Positions 34,101 to 48,331 of a DNA stretch of 64,000 bases are shown here, one piece after another. This stretch comes from Beta vulgaris subsp. vulgaris (taxonomy: Eukaryota > Streptophyta > Magnoliopsida > Caryophyllales > Amaranthaceae), in the NCBI RefSeq assembly GCF_026745355.1, contig NC_079204.1, positions 5,513,103 to 5,577,102 of the forward strand. Direction: 5' to 3'. Made by a program: the position numbers and the translations under genes. Position 1 is the first letter of the stretch. Each line of letters starts with the position of its first letter. A model generated the notes under the pieces. It ran no database searches and was not told where the DNA came from. It was given only the letters and a program-made list of their open reading frames with translations.

Positions 34101-36511
34101 GTCATTACCAGTGTCCAGTATTATAGATGACAACATCGTGGAAACTAGGAGCTTCAGCCCATTTGCTGTCAGGGACATCAATGTCAACTCTGTACCCGTC
34201 ATTGTATCCAAGAGATTCTAGCACTCCACCATTGTCGCTGGGTGACCACCTATTCAAGGGAAAGAGATATAAGTTCCTATACAAGTTGCACCCAAATTCT
34301 AGATAGACATCTAATAGCTGCATTTGAAACATAGTTTATCAGGATTGTGAATCTAGACTAGTTCTTTTCGACCTGCTAATATGTAGAATTAGCATTAAAG
34401 GGTATCCTATGCGTTCAGTCAAATCTAGTAGTAAAAGGCACTACTAGATTCACCTAATGCAGAAGTAAGAGTAGGCTAGTAGCAAAACCTGAATGTCTAA
34501 ATTTTCTCTATAACATGTGATCATGTGACTTCCGTTGGTAAATATACAGCATATCGGCCAAACAAAAAATTCAGACATGATATAGAATTCTAAATATACA
34601 CCATATCATGTACTCTGCCTAGTTCAGGCCAGCAGAATCATTCATCCTCCATGTTAATAGGTAAAAATTGTCCAAGCGGTCACAAAGAAGAATCCATTCG
34701 GTTCAATCAAAGAGGCTAAGATGATTTTATGTGTGAGGGGATGTTACTTTTCATGAGCATGAATCCACAAGGAAGATAACTCCAGTAGATATCATATCAG
34801 GGTCTACTGGACATTTAATACAGATTTAGATTCACGGCATACCAACTGGGTTTGATAGTTGACTAGATGGAAATATGGAACATACTTCCTCTACTTCTTT
34901 TTAATTGACCTGTCTCATAGACTAATAAACCTAATACAAGCTCTCATAAGTAACCATACCACTAAAAACAAGTTCAATAAATTGATCATCCAAATGCATC
35001 ATCTTGGCCAGCATTTGAATATCTTCAATGAAGTTTTGCATCCGTAATTAACCCATCAACAACAAGAAGCAACAACAGTTAATAATTTAATACCATTTGT
35101 ACAATAGCACAGAAGACATGGCTTACCTACCATAACGTGCTAACAGATTTGTCCGGTGATAAGCAATGGTAAGATTGTACTGAAGAAAAGTAAACCCACG
35201 ATCTGCTTTAGCTGGATGCCACTTTTTCACATCAGTCGAAACTTGCCGCAGCATGCAATATAGGGAAACAAACATATTTCTGTTCAGTGAATCCCCTATA
35301 AATCCTGCACTGCCAGAACTTCATAAGATCAGCATAATCACCCCCTATGAAACAACCAACATTCTGACATGATTACCACTAACTACACTCATGTCCAATT
35401 GAAAATTAGCTTCAAGAACTCAAAAGTTACTGCTCCCTTCTTTTAAATTGTCACAGTTGGCATTTCTTGATCTCCAATATGCAATTATGACCAGTAAATC
35501 TCCCTTATAATTCAATTCCAAATACTAAAACTTCACCAACACTTCGTCTATCCTAGTACGAATCACAAACTTCCAAATTTCACAACTTACCAAAGATTTA
35601 TAAGCTATGATAGATTGACAATCACTATAGGGTCTATAGCAATAAAATCTGATGCCACCCCAACATAGAAACGCCAATTAATCTCAAGGCAATGAAGTTT
35701 AATCAACCACAACCCAACATAATTACCCCTATAATAACCTTCAAAGTAATGAAATTTACAAGAACAACAAAAATCAAACCTAAATAATCCAACTCAACTA
35801 ACTAACCCTAGCTATTCAGCTTCAAATCCATCAAATTAACAACAAAAGGGCAACCAAAATTGAAGATAAATTATACCTATCAAAGTAAAAAATCATATGC
35901 TATTCACCCATTATAATGCAATAAAATTAATAACAACAAAGCCTTAGTCCCAAAACAATTTGGTATCGACTAACATGAATCGTCATAAGAAATCGTTTCA
36001 GCGAAAACAATCCAACAAAACCCATCAAAAAAGAGCTGAAAACAAAAGAACCCAGAATCACAAATTCAAATTAAAGAGAAAAATCAGTACCTATACTAGT
36101 ATCCCTAAACCTATGAAGAAATCTCCGAGCATCAAAATTAGGAAGATCACAATTTCTGGGCTTCCATTTCCACTTAGAAATCTCCAACGCATTGCTTTTA
36201 TTATTCAAATAACAATTCCAACCCTTGAAAATCTCTTTACAAGTATGATCATAACGTGTAGAAGATCCAATTTCAATTGTAGTATCATAAACCCAGTTTC
36301 CATCAGTGAAATCGCAGTGCTCTGATGTTGTGGGGTTTAATTGGAATTGAAGGTTTTGAGAAGGAGGAGAGATAATGGATGATTTGAAGAGAGAGAAAGC
36401 AAGGAGGAGAGAGATGGAGCAGAGGAGAGAGATGAAGAGGAAGGAAGTTAGAGAGAGAGAAATGGTGGAAGTGGGTTTCTTTGTAGTTGGGTTGTAATGG
36501 TGTTGAGCCAT
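31192..36511 (-). CDS. Trichome birefringence-like (TBL/PMR5) polysaccharide O-acetyltransferase
   Basis: TBL proteins are Golgi type II membrane enzymes that O-acetylate xylan, mannan, pectin or xyloglucan. Six exons join in frame to 419 aa: 36511-36091, 35304-35127, 34249-34109, 32440-32320, 31755-31621 and 31455-31192. A single hydrophobic anchor ([20 protein letters not shown]) lies at about residues 20-42. The PMR5N part follows: [11 protein letters not shown] and [14 protein letters not shown]. The catalytic GDS is in [10 protein letters not shown] (residues 144-146). The conserved DxxH is in [10 protein letters not shown] (residues 391-394). The middle contains VIYNTGHW and [14 protein letters not shown], which recall the TBL12/13 group. 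The acceptor substrate cannot be told from sequence. All key residues are present and no lesion is seen. Introns 3 and 4 contain repeats, including a MITE at 33814. Confidence 0.92.
33814..33990. mobile_element. CTATGTTGCTCGGAC-type MITE, in TBL intron 3
   Basis: It starts CTATGTTGCTCGGACTAG and ends in the inverted GAGTAACATAG. The interior holds the family signature GGATCCGACACGGGT. A second copy lies at 41530-41717 in WDR91. Confidence 0.8.
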
Positions 36512-37429
36512 TATTAGTTTGAGGTGTAATGAGGAGAGAGAAAGAGTTCCTCCATTAACAAGAGAAGTGAAGCTGCTATGGAGGATTAAGCACCGACATT
36601 TGCTTCTCTTGAAAATGGAGTAAAACGGTAGGGAATAGGGATTAAGGATACTACACCGTTTTCTTTTAATTGTTACACATTTCGCACTATTTGCAATTTC
36701 ATTTTCAATATTGTCATTTAGACGTGAATAAAAAATGAGGAGTGAAAACAAAAAACGATAACGAATGAGTTTTTTTATTTATAATAAAGTCAATTTTTTC
36801 TTTTCTTTTAATATAGTTAATTTTTATGTGATAAATTCAATTTTTTCCATGTTCATTTTTTTGTTTCTTTTTCTTTTCTTTTAGATAATGGAAATTGTCA
36901 AACAAATGGTTAGAGAATGATATAGATTTTGTCTAGTTTTCATTGCAGTTTCATATGATTAGAATTTTTATATTATTAAATTTAACCTTTTTGTGTTTTA
37001 TACTCTAGTTTTTCTTTTTCGTTTTTGTTCCCCGAGTGGGGACCGGGGGTGTATTGGGTTGTAAAAGGCTTTAAAATCCAACTTGATCAATAGTTAAACG
37101 ATATTGTTAGGATTTTTTCGAATGGAAAAAAAATAGTGCATTAATCAAATAACAAAATGTCCATAAGTATACAAGAGGAAACATCTTTGGGGCAATAATT
37201 CACCCAACATTGTTCAACTTTAAGAGGCACAACTCTAGCAAGAGTATGACAACAATATTTCCATCCTTTTTAACATTGTTAGGACTTAGGATAATCTCCT
37301 CTACCATATATCTAAGTATTGGGATGACCTAAAAATACACACGGTGAAGTATTTAGGGATAGAGAAAAATACCTTTTCCTTACAATTTATTCTTTTTTTG
37401 TTAGTTTGAAGGTAAATATAATTTCCTTG

Positions 37430-37535
37430 CGAAAATTGGGAGCAATTGGGGATCCTTTTTACAAAGGTTGAGAATTGAACAATTCATACCCCTATTATAA
37501 GAGTGGAAGAAAGTTCCTACAACCACTAGGCTAAA
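37430..37535 (-). mobile_element. SINE-like fragment
   Basis: On the minus strand TAGCCTAGTGGTTGTAGGA provides an A-box like the SINE at 18001. A degenerate B-box (TTGTTCAATTC) follows. No tail was identified. Confidence 0.4.
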
Positions 37536-38298
37536 TTAAATTATCTCTCACAATTTATTTTTATGAAAATAGTTGCTTAAAAAAGTGGTTTTATTTTTCT
37601 AAATGTACACAAAATCTTGACTAGACCTCAATCCTCATTATGGTCACATTTATCCTTTCAGAAAATTATGCAAGAGAAGTTTGAGCAAAAACTTTATCTA
37701 CCTTTTAAATTCGGCGCCTCAATGTTAACTATGAGTGACCTCAATAAAAAAAATTAGTATATAACTTACTTTTGAATCTTGATAGAACAGTTAACTATAA
37801 AAAATAGAATATGTAATCCCCTGCGAAATTTGAATCATGTAATACATGTTGGAACATTTATAGTTAAATATGTCCATTGATTAAATGTGATGATTAGGTT
37901 TCAATATTATGGTGTGATAAAACATAGTGAGAAAGAAGGAAATGCGAAGAATCAGGCCTAGTGCGTGCCATGCAGGCTACTGTGTGGCTCAAACTGGTTG
38001 CCCACATCATTGCCTCTGGAAATCTTTTAATTGTCAGGAAGTTTGATGCTCCCGTAGGCCATAGCTGGTTGTATACTACGCCCGCACCATACTGACGAGA
38101 CACTTGTTTCGTGAAATTATGCATGCCTCTTTGTGTGAAATAATGCATGATTATACTCTTTTCTTCTGTAAATCTTCCCTACATAGATAGGGTGATATCA
38201 TATATGGGATGAGGTTAGACAACATTCATGCTTGCTTAAGGAGATTCACTTGTAAATATCTCTCATTTATAGTAAAACGCAACCTTCAAACAGATGGT

Positions 38299-38416
38299 TA
38301 TGTACTATGTAGTTTATCATCAACCAAACTTCATAGTTTCTTTTTCGTATCTCACATATATGTACTATGTAGTTTATCATCAAACAAACTTCATAGTTTC
38401 TTTTTCATATCTCACA
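38299..38416. repeat. Tandem duplication, 60-base period, two copies
   Basis: The unit containing TGTACTATGTAGTTTATCAT and TTCATAGTTTCTTTTTC occurs twice, offset by exactly 60 bases. There are only a few differences, so it is recent. Confidence 0.95.
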
Positions 38417-39010
38417 AAAGTTAATTGTGAACCTTGTTGATTCTAGTGGGTTGGTAAAATTCTTGTAGGAACTAGGTGCCTATAAGTACCACCCGATGTC
38501 TCACAAGATACATATCTATAGACACATAACAATACATTGTTTTTGATCCAAAATGAATTACAATTTTATTCAAAGATATAAAATCATCTATTTTACATGA
38601 TTTACAATTATATGTAACTATAAAAAAACATTGTAAGACGATCATATATTAATTATCTATTTTACCGGATAGCTTCCTCCATATTCTTTCATTGCAACCG
38701 ACTTTAAATATATTCTTTCACCAATATACAAAGTAAAATTGAAAGAAGAAAGGACGAGCAAGGGATGGTTTGGTGGAGACTAGATTCCAGAACCGATATG
38801 TGACAACCTGAGGGTTTAACCAAAAAGATCAAAACGACACCATCTAATATGGAAGAGCTAAGACTGGCCGAACTCAAGAACAAACTAGCATTACACTAAA
38901 AGATTCATGAGAATTGCATCCAAAACCAAGAACAACATAGAGATGCCAAACCCAATTCGATGATATTTTAAAGTAATGTTGAAGGACTGATAAAAACCAG
39001 TAATGATGCC

Positions 39011-42000
39011 TCACAAAATGGAGGTAACACGAACTGAGTTATCAGCAGATCCAGTAAGGTATATAGGCAGGGTTGGGTGCCAATCCACAGTTGTCACTGC
39101 TGCACCATGTGGTAGAGTTTTCGATCCATTTGCAAGACTTCCAACCTATTAAATGACACAAACTATTTATCATTTATGTATTTGTTGGTAGAAAGTGCGT
39201 AAATTAAACTAAAATAAAGTACCATGGCCTCTAGAATCGAAAAGAGATGTTTGCGTATAAAACAAATATGCAACAAGATACATAATTTCAAATGTCAATA
39301 TCAGGCCATTGACACCATAATGGGATTATACAGAGTGGAATAAAGTATCAACTTAGAACGAGCAGGGGAAAAGTACCTGATACATGGGTGATCGTACTGA
39401 ATCAGAGGTCACCAGCAGTCTCTTCCCAGAACAATCCAGAGCCATCTCATGACGGCAGTGTTTTGTGGTATCAGGACTGCAAAACCTACAGAACGGTATA
39501 ATGTGCGACTCCAAAAATCATGTAAAAAAATTCTAAGCAGTCTCTTCCCAGATAGATAGAATCTATAAATGGCTTTGACAGATGAGATTCACAATATTAA
39601 AAGTTTCACTCAAGGTTACGGTTAGCACTCTTAGCAGATAGCAACACCAGAGAGGCAAGAAGTTCCATACATGATAAAAAAAATTGGGGGTAAAAAGTCC
39701 ACTCACCAAACAAACTAGGAATGCATTTATTTCAAATAATTAGGTCATCTATAGAAATATATTAAAAGACGTGCGTGACAATATATACAAGCCACGTGGA
39801 ACCTCTGTTACTCCACTAAAATTGTCCATTGTGTACATAAGTCATGTCAAGTAACAAAAATAAAATTAGCTTGCAACTAGAATTGAACCCGTGACCTCTT
39901 GCTATTATACATGACACAATCACCATCTCAACCAACTTATAATCATGTTTAAGTATCCACATTATTATATTTGTACCTTTTAAATGTTGAGTTTTCCTTA
40001 ATATATTTTAATGGGATTGGAAAAATACTAGTTTAACAAAATAAATCTAGCTCAAGGTAGTTGTAATTTCTAAAGCCTTAACTTCCTTAAGCATGTTCCA
40101 AAACAATCCGCAGAAACCTGGAGGATGGGCAACTCTTAGGTCTCATCCTTGGAAAATGTTGCATAAACCATCGCATACTTATGTCGGTTATGTCCTTATC
40201 CAGGCCTGTCAGATATGCCCAGACTCAGTTACGTCTTCATTTTCTTTTTAAGTTTGGATTCCTTTCTTTTCTTTGGGGAAGGGGGAGATGCAGAAATTTA
40301 TGGGGCATCAGGATGCACAACACAAAAATCCAAGGGACAAAGAATCACATGAAAAAAAACACCTAAATTCACGCCATAAAATTTATTTACACACAAGATA
40401 ATGCAAGCCACTAGTCAAATGAAATGAAAATGCAGTAGCAACACCGACATTCCTTATCCAGGAATGCTAATACCTGCTGCAATCTGCTGACCAGACTACT
40501 TGACCTTGCTTCTGCAAGCTCCATTCAAAAACCTGAACCCACAAAATTTTATATTACTTTCAGCAAAACAGTTATATTATCTTAAAATAGAACAGGCTCC
40601 AAGCTCCCTACTCAATGCTGAATTCAAACAAGAAGTATAGGCACTTACTTTTCCATCTGATCCCAAAGTAAAAATACTCGTTTCATCGTGCCCGAAATGA
40701 ATAGAGCTAATGGGAGAATCATGAGCTGGCCATCCAGTAATTTGCAAACCAGCAGACATGTCTTAGATTAGTTAAGCTAGTCAAGAAGCAGCTGGCTGCA
40801 GATACGTAAAACCAATGGCAAGTAGTATCATTTTATTTACTATGCATCCAAGAACCTGAATAAACTTGTGCATCTGGTTCGGGGCAAGAAAATCAAGGCT
40901 ACTTAAACCATCTGGGATTAAAGAAACTATTTTAGAAAGTAGAATCCTAGACCTGCATCTAAGGGATAATGCGTATTTGGTAGGACGTGGCCTTACACAC
41001 ACAGAAACCAGGAACTACCACCTTAAAATCTGATGAAAGGACAAAGCTGCCCATGAAATTGAAGTGAGCGACAAAGAAAATTTACAAGTCATAACTCATA
41101 ATTCTAACAGAAACATGCAAATGCACAAGGATACCAAACATGTGAATCATCCCATCAACAGCAGCAGCCGCTAAAATCTTTCCGTTGTGATTGAAACACA
41201 GAGATGTTATTGCTGGGGGATCTTCGCCAAGTGGAAGGACTGTCTTCACAAAGTCAAAATGTCTTCAAGATTTATCTTTACAAACAAATCACACATCAGA
41301 ATATAGAATACTCTGGTAACTGTGACATACCATAGCTTTCCATGTCTTCATGTTCCAAACGGTTAGCGAAGCAAATCCCATTGTGCTAGCATAAGTTGTT
41401 TCATCCCTGTTTTGTAAAAAGTTGAAACGCTTTACAAAATAATGGACCCTTATAAGTCTCCATAAGTTCATAGAAAAACAAAAATATACTGACACAAACA
41501 CCAACAAAAGTGATAGATATCTTCCCAACCTATGTTACTCCGATACCTTCATTTACCTCAAAAACCGGGTGCCGTGTCATGTTGTGTCGTGTCTGACACG
41601 ACACTTCACCTGGATACTTCATTTTAAACTAAAAACTTGCTTTTTTCTACAAAATAGCCAAGTCGGACACTTGGACAACCGTATCCGAGACACTCAATCC
41701 GTGTCTGAGCAACATAGTTCCCAACTATGAAACCCTTGTCTAGATTCTTTCTGCCTAAATGCAGATTAAAAGCTGCTGCAATTCAATAGTTTCCTTGTCT
41801 TGTAAAAACCTAGTGAACAAAAGCTGTGGGTTTGAAAGAATAAAATTATACAACGAGAAGGTTTCCTATACCTGAACAACTGCTTCAAGGAATACATATC
41901 AACTAGAATCTAAGGTGAACAGAGAAACAGATAAGGATCATCACACCTAAATATGAATAGGAGAAAGTAAAAATACAGAAGCGTACCCGTCAGATGCTGC

Positions 42001-44709
42001 TGCAGAAACAAAAATGGGTTCCACAGGGCTGCACTTTACATCTAATACCCTGTTTTGCAGGTACAGAAGTATCAGGATGATGAACAAACAAGAAGATCGC
42101 GAAAAAGGTCTCAATCCAGGAATGACCTTCTAAATGTTTGGCCTGTGCTGAGATCACACACGACTCTTTTTGCATCCACATTCCATGCTTTTATGGCTCC
42201 TTCAGCAGTGCCTATGAGAAGCTTTTGTCAAGCAAAAAAGTGATGCATTTAAAGGGTATAATTAATTGAACAAAAAAAAAACTTCTCACTGATGTCAATT
42301 AAAAAAGAAATGCAATGTACACCCGCACTCAAAAAAGAGATGGAAAAGAAGAAGCATACCAAGCGATCAGATTTAGAGTCCCAGTCAAGAGACAAAATTT
42401 CTGCTCCAGAATATATAGTGGCATTTCTAGACGCCGATGTAGATGAGTCATATGTCCAAATCCTTCATCACCAACAAAACAAACCAGACTCAACATACCA
42501 CATCAAGAAATCACAATCACAGTGCTTAAAAAAGTAGAATTAATAAAAGTTCTATCCTATTAAAGAATTGACCAAAGATAAAAGTCAATTAAAATGCCCC
42601 CTACAAACTTCACACATGTAGAAAAACCAAAGAAAAACTCTAGTGAAGCAAAATTGAATGATTGAACACAATTATGAAGCACCAAGCCACCAACTGGCTC
42701 AAAAAGCACGGTAAATTCAAAAAAATGAAGCACTTGAACCATCCAAAGTACTAGAAAAATGCATTTGGAAATCACAGAGATATCATCATCCTTCTGTTTC
42801 AAGAAGCATGGAAGAACTCAGATATGATGTGAAGGGCTACATAGATACCTGACTGTTCCATCTAGAGAAGCACTTGCAATGTTATCCCCAGATGCAGAAA
42901 AGCGGGACCTGGTGATGGGACTTGTGTGCCCTAGAAACGTTTCCTGCAACAAATGCCATCTACACATCAAATAAGCTCCGCGAACATTGATGAAAATTCA
43001 AATTATGAAATCAAAGATAACTTATACAAGTATATAACAGCACATATATTGGGAAGAGAAAACACAACTAAAGGAAATTATTCTAAGTTTCTTACCAGTG
43101 GCGAGGCTCGGCTGGCTCGGCGTGCGCGACCGCACAGGCCACCCAAAAATTAGGGCCTCCAAAATATTATATATATTGTTATTGTTAAGACATATAAATA
43201 GAAAAATTAATTTGGATCAATGGTAAGCGAAGGGGTCTAAGATGCTAGAGGTTAATGGTTCAAATCTTAATAAAGGTATTTTTGGAAAGAAACATAAATC
43301 TCATAACATTCCCTATTAGCAGCCACATTACTAAATACTAGTTTCTCTCATCTTTTCATCTACCTTCATAAATTCCCACCAAGCCATTAATACTTTATCT
43401 TTCAATTTCCATACAAAAATTTCCGAAACCCATAACTTTATTAACTAGTCTGTTGATATTCAATTCTCAAACAATTGCACTTTTCTTTTCCATGTCTATA
43501 ATTTCCTTCTATATTATATACAAGATCTGCAATTTCTACCAATAAAAACTGCAAAAGTAATAAACTCAATATTCTACATCCAAATTAAAGAATCATTTGA
43601 GGAACATTGGATTAGTATTTATAGAAAAAATATGATGCTATATTGCTATCTATATAATTTAGTAAAGTTTTAAAGTTATTAAAATTATATGCATGTGAAA
43701 CTCTAGACATGCACTACACTTCCTTTAATCAATAGCACAAACAAACCAATCAACTACAGCAACATATTATTCCCCATTTCCTCTATATCAGTCGAACCCT
43801 CTAATTTCTCCTTCATTCACCCTCTGCTCCTCCAGCTGAGCTTAATAAAGTCTAAACTTTAAGCATCAAGTCTATAGCCAAGATAATCCAAAATCAGGAA
43901 AAGAACGTTCATTACTTTAGAAGCATGCAGTACATGTGAATGATTCCAGGAGTACCAGATTTATTACACTAGCAATTCTCCCAATTAAACATTCCAGTAT
44001 GCAACTTAGGAGATTCGTTTATAAATTCAAGCTTCATTTCCTATCTGAAGAGATCTTATAATTCATTGTCAAAGATCAAGGCTAATAGAATTTTGAATAA
44101 TTAATTGAAGAGCGTGTAGAATGTGTCCATTGTTAAAAATGAAAAGTTGGTATTTTTTGTAGCAGCTTTCCCCAAAAGCAAATGATTCAAACTTGAAGTT
44201 CTACCTGGAACTGCACTTTTACTTCTGAAAATTCTTCCTCTCCTAGAGCCACAGCCACCTTTCCTGTTTTGCCACAATCAACTAAAAGTAAGAACTATCT
44301 TCAGATAGCCCATAAGTTCATGCAATTATCATATATGTATAGCAAAGGCATACATGATACTACCTAAATTTCTTTCTTTTCCTTTCAAAAACAAAATACC
44401 TGAAGGATCACTGACATGGAACAATGTTTTTCCCTAGCAGACAAGTCCTCCAACACAGCAATAAGGAAGTGTCCCAATTTACTATTTAGATACTTTCAGG
44501 TATACTTATTAGGGTGTTGAGATATTAAGCACTACTCTCACTACAGATTCCCCCTCTACAAATATGAATTACAGTTTATAGTCCTACAAAACAGTAATCA
44601 CAAAGCAGAAAACCAAAATCTACCTATTAAGATCAACAAATTGAAAGCCTCTGCTACCAGAAAATCAAAATTTAACCAGAGGAAATCATAAAGATTCAAA
44701 ACTTACCAC

Positions 44710-44740
<31 letters not shown>

Positions 44741-47700
44741 TTATAGTCAATTGGACTCCATATTCCGTACATCACTATTTCATCCCTCATAAAAAAAAAA
44801 TTACCATTTCTAGTTTGCATGTCCGCCCACACACAACTTTGAACATTAATATCTTTAATGGTGTAGTGAAAATATACATAAATTGATATTTTGCAAAACT
44901 ACATTGAGACGAATCTAACAAGATCCCACATGACTATTTTTTTCTTACGTAAGACAAGATGGTCAAATGAAGTATGTAAATAGTGTCACACATCAAAACG
45001 GACGAACTAGAAAATAAACAAATAACATATATGCATTGCAACTAAAACATAATACAAATAAATATCCAAGGACCTATTTCGATTTGTAATCTCATATAAA
45101 TTTCATTAACAATCTATGGATCATAAGATTAACTGAACTGGCTTCTTGTGGTAGTAGATTTTCTGCTACTACTCATAAATTCACTATTACATAAGCACCT
45201 AACGTATATCTTATTAAGATTTCAGACCCTTAAAAGTCTTATACACCCTTTCAAAAAAGATTTATCAACTCTTGCATGACCAAATGAAAAAAGCAGAAAA
45301 TGTCCGAAAATTATATTAATTGATACAAAAGAAGAGACATTACCACCACTATATAAACCGTATTTGGAAACATGGGCTCCATTCTGAATATCGCTGCCTG
45401 GTGTACTCGGGGCATGGTCGGCATCCACAAGATTTTCTCCACAATCTATTGATGGAATTGCCTCTGCCAAAACCAACGAAGCATCTTTTGCTGAGTCATC
45501 TTCATCTCTCATTAACACAGCACCACTGTGAGAAAAACCACCAAGTCAAGATTCAAGAATTTTAGTCCTCCTACTGGGGGAAGGAGATTTATGAATATAC
45601 TCCCTAAGCAACATAAGGGATTTCAGCTCATCATCTCCCAATGATTCCACTATGGCCCTATGCTGATAAGGTAATAGTTGTAGTCTAGATCACTTGATTT
45701 TATTTAAAAGTATTCCTCTTCAATGCTCAGACATCAAGATAAAGTAGGTTGTCATTTTCACAATGGTTACACTAACCTGCTCCTCACTTCAGTTTTGTCA
45801 TCTTGAAAGCAATCAATAGTATCATTTGCGTTTATTTTGAGTGTTGAAGTTACGCAACTCGTCATACCAGATCCATCAAGTTCATGTAATCATACAACCA
45901 TATGGTAAAAAGATGTAAGATATATCCTTTAGGTATCAATTGTGAAATTCTATTAACTATCTTTCTATTATCTCCAATAGCAATATCTACTATAAACAAG
46001 ACAATAGAGGTAAACTTCTCCTTCATTTCAGCAAAGTTCATGTCATGGACACACATGATTGCCTGCTTCTGAGAGATATATCAAGCTGACCTTTTTCACC
46101 TTCAATTAAAAAAGAAAAGAAAAGGTTGTCCAATATCTCAGCCTCAAACCATTTCTTTCATGGGTCACAATTAGCTGTATGAGATCCGAAACCAAGGTTA
46201 ATTACATAAGCCTCATACAACCTCCAATAGCAAGAGCAACACAGTTGCAAACATCCCTCCCCCCTCACCATTGATTAAAGTCTCTTTACAGGTACCAAGG
46301 TAAGAAAGAGAAACAAAGAAGAAAAATTGCATAATCTAATATCTTACCTCCTAAGCTGATGTAACTGATTCTCCCTTTCTTCCAGGACAGTTTGAAGCTG
46401 TGATAACTTCAGATTAAGCTGCTTAATGTCATTTCTGAGACGGTTCATAGTATTCTTCTCTGTACTGATTTTCAATAAAGCAGGAATGCGTGAAGAGGTC
46501 AAGGAAACAATGGTTTAAATTAAAGTATACTCCTTTATGCCACTAAAATAGAGCTATCATGTTAATACTTAATATTAAAGAAGAGCATATATATATTAAC
46601 ACAAATTCTTCATTAACAACCCATCCAAGCAGAGAGCAGAGTTTTCCAATTTAGCACATTCAGTTATATAAACCCGCCACGATCCCTTTTATATTACTTG
46701 ATGATCTAAATCCTAAAGTACACTAAAAGTTACAAGAAACAGAGTTCTGCCTGGAATATATAGGAAAAGGCATCGTAGACAATGTTCTTTGCATGTTATA
46801 TAAGTCACAACAAGGTTATCTTCTAACACTCAGATAAAGAGGCAAACATGTGACTGTGTGACACTAAGGAAAACCAAAATTCCCAAGGATTCTCTGCCTC
46901 CCCATTTGTCTACAAAAATCGTGTCTTTTCATATACAAATGTGGGTGTCGCAGTTCACAGAAATTGGTCATATTTGTTTAGCTCTGGCCTCTGTGCTTAG
47001 AATGTTCATATGGAACCTACAATAAAACGGAGAACTTTAAGATTGCTACCATAAACTCCTGCTTGCAGCAAATGAGGAAGGGGCTTTTACAATTCTAGGA
47101 TTTTCAAGCTCCCTTATAAAATGACATTTATCTAGGCATCATTTGCAAGTCTTGTTATTTCCTGTTTAGAGAATCCTTCTTCAAGTTCAAAGTACCTTCT
47201 TTGAAATAGATATCTCAAGAATGATCGCTGTGAGTCTCTTCAGAACGTCTTCATTAGAAAGTTACCGTGATTCCAAAACCCATATGCAAAGAAACTGTTC
47301 TCGTCTTGATTAAAATAACCAGAAATCTTTAAATATACATATCAAATGTTCAGATATGAACGTAATTGACATGAGAATATCCCAACTGGTCACTCTATGT
47401 CGTTTACTAACACGAAGCAGATATTATGGCAGAATTGTCACTCTTATATTTTAATTATCTGCACAAAGCAGCAATGAGATATAAAGGTGAAATTGCAGCA
47501 AATAGAATAATAATTTATGAAAAACAGGGTTTGGTCCCATGATAAAAGTTACTTTCTAATTTCTGCAAAGGGGTGAAACTTTAGCTTGCTCATTTTTGAA
47601 TGTTCACATTAAGTATCAATCAAATGTTCAACATACCAACAATGATAAATTAATAGCTATAACCAGTAAAAAGCCACGAGACAATGGAACAACACTTTAG

Positions 47701-48331
47701 GATATGAGTACCGCTAAACATCTGGCTAAGAAAATTCCTTAGTGAGAGATGCAAGGCATCAAACCATTCCTTTGAGAAATATATGTGAAACTGAGGATCT
47801 GTACCAGGACTCTTTAGATATGGCATAGCTGCATGCGAAGTACAAGGTGGAAAGGTTAGACAATGTGAGACTAAGCCAATATCAAAAATGAAACTGGCAG
47901 TGCAGAAACAGTTAAGAATACTTGATTAATATGAAAAACAGACCAAACCATGGAGTCCAATCATCGCCTTTCTGCTGCAAGGTATCACCAAACATATCAA
48001 AAAACTCTTTGACTTTGTCATTCCTACCCGAACGCACAGCATGCACTATATAATAGCGGAGAATAGAGACCTCCAGTTTTGATAATGTAGCATAAAGCAC
48101 TGTCTCTGAAGAAGAAAAACAGTGCTTAAAGAAACTAAGGAGGCCAAACAATTTCTCAGCCTCAAACTTAGGTATATATTTTGTGAAGATCAGGTCTAAT
48201 ATCTTGTCCACTTGAAAGCCTTTCCCAACATCCGTATTTAGTTCCATCTCAAAAGCTTGTAGAGTACTAGTGAAACCTCTGAATACAAGAAACTCTCTCA
48301 CTAGCTCCTCAGCATACTGCATATTTTCCAT
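39011..48331 (-). CDS. WDR91: WDR91 homologue: LisH, coiled coil and WD40 protein, complete
   Basis: Animal WDR91 acts with WDR81 and Rab7 on endosomes, restraining PI3P synthesis during maturation; the plant role is inferred. Fifteen coding exons give 601 aa: 48331-47944, 47828-47712, 46459-46348, 45525-45344, 44263-44205, 42943-42849, 42462-42360, 42221-42127, 42049-41987, 41406-41331, 41243-41135, 40761-40649, 40532-40474, 39476-39377 and 39145-39011. All have GT-AG ends and consistent phases. A LisH-type motif (AEELVREFLVFRGFTSTLQ) is at residues 6-38, followed by the family-typical GRNDKVKEFF and WTPWF. A coiled coil (RLRNDIKQLNLKLSQLQ) is at about 172-203, then a low-complexity linker. 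WD40 repeats start near residue 290 (FLGHTSPITRSRFSASGD, GTAEGAIKAWNVD, AAAVDGMIHMF, TGSADNSVRV at the C-terminus). A 5' UTR intron (about 49497-48369) precedes the ATG. No lesion is seen. Confidence 0.92.
39795..39945 (-). mobile_element. SINE-like element in WDR91 intron 14
   Basis: In complement it has A-box-like GTTGGTTGAGATGGTG and, about 35 bases on, B-box-like CACGGGTTCAATTC. The body runs toward 39795. A tail is not obvious. Confidence 0.5.
41530..41717. mobile_element. CTATGTTGCTCGGAC-type MITE, second copy, in WDR91 intron 9
   Basis: It begins CTATGTTACTCCGATACC and ends GTGTCTGAGCAACATAG, an inverted pair matching the copy at 33814-33990. Internal palindromic TGTCTGACACGACA-like sequence is also typical. 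Confidence 0.82.
43096..43275 (+). mobile_element. Possible hAT-like terminus followed by SINE-like stretch in WDR91 intron 5
   Basis: CAGTGGCGAGGCTCGGC near 43097 resembles the CAGTGGCGGA termini and the remnant at 4150-4232. About 150 bases later AATGGTTCAAATC looks like a B-box. GC content jumps locally at 43096-43145. Low confidence; no partner end. Confidence 0.35.
44707..44736. repeat. (CT)n microsatellite in WDR91 intron 4
   Basis: About fourteen uninterrupted CT units. Confidence 0.95.

Larger units (their letters stand above)
36760..38990. other. Intergenic region between TBL and WDR91 genes
   Basis: No convincing gene. Contents: AT-rich DNA, a minus-strand SINE-like stretch near 37430-37535 (read in complement it has TAGCCTAGTGG, as at 18001), and a 60-base tandem duplication at 38299-38416. 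Short open frames here have no recognisable protein character. Confidence 0.6.
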
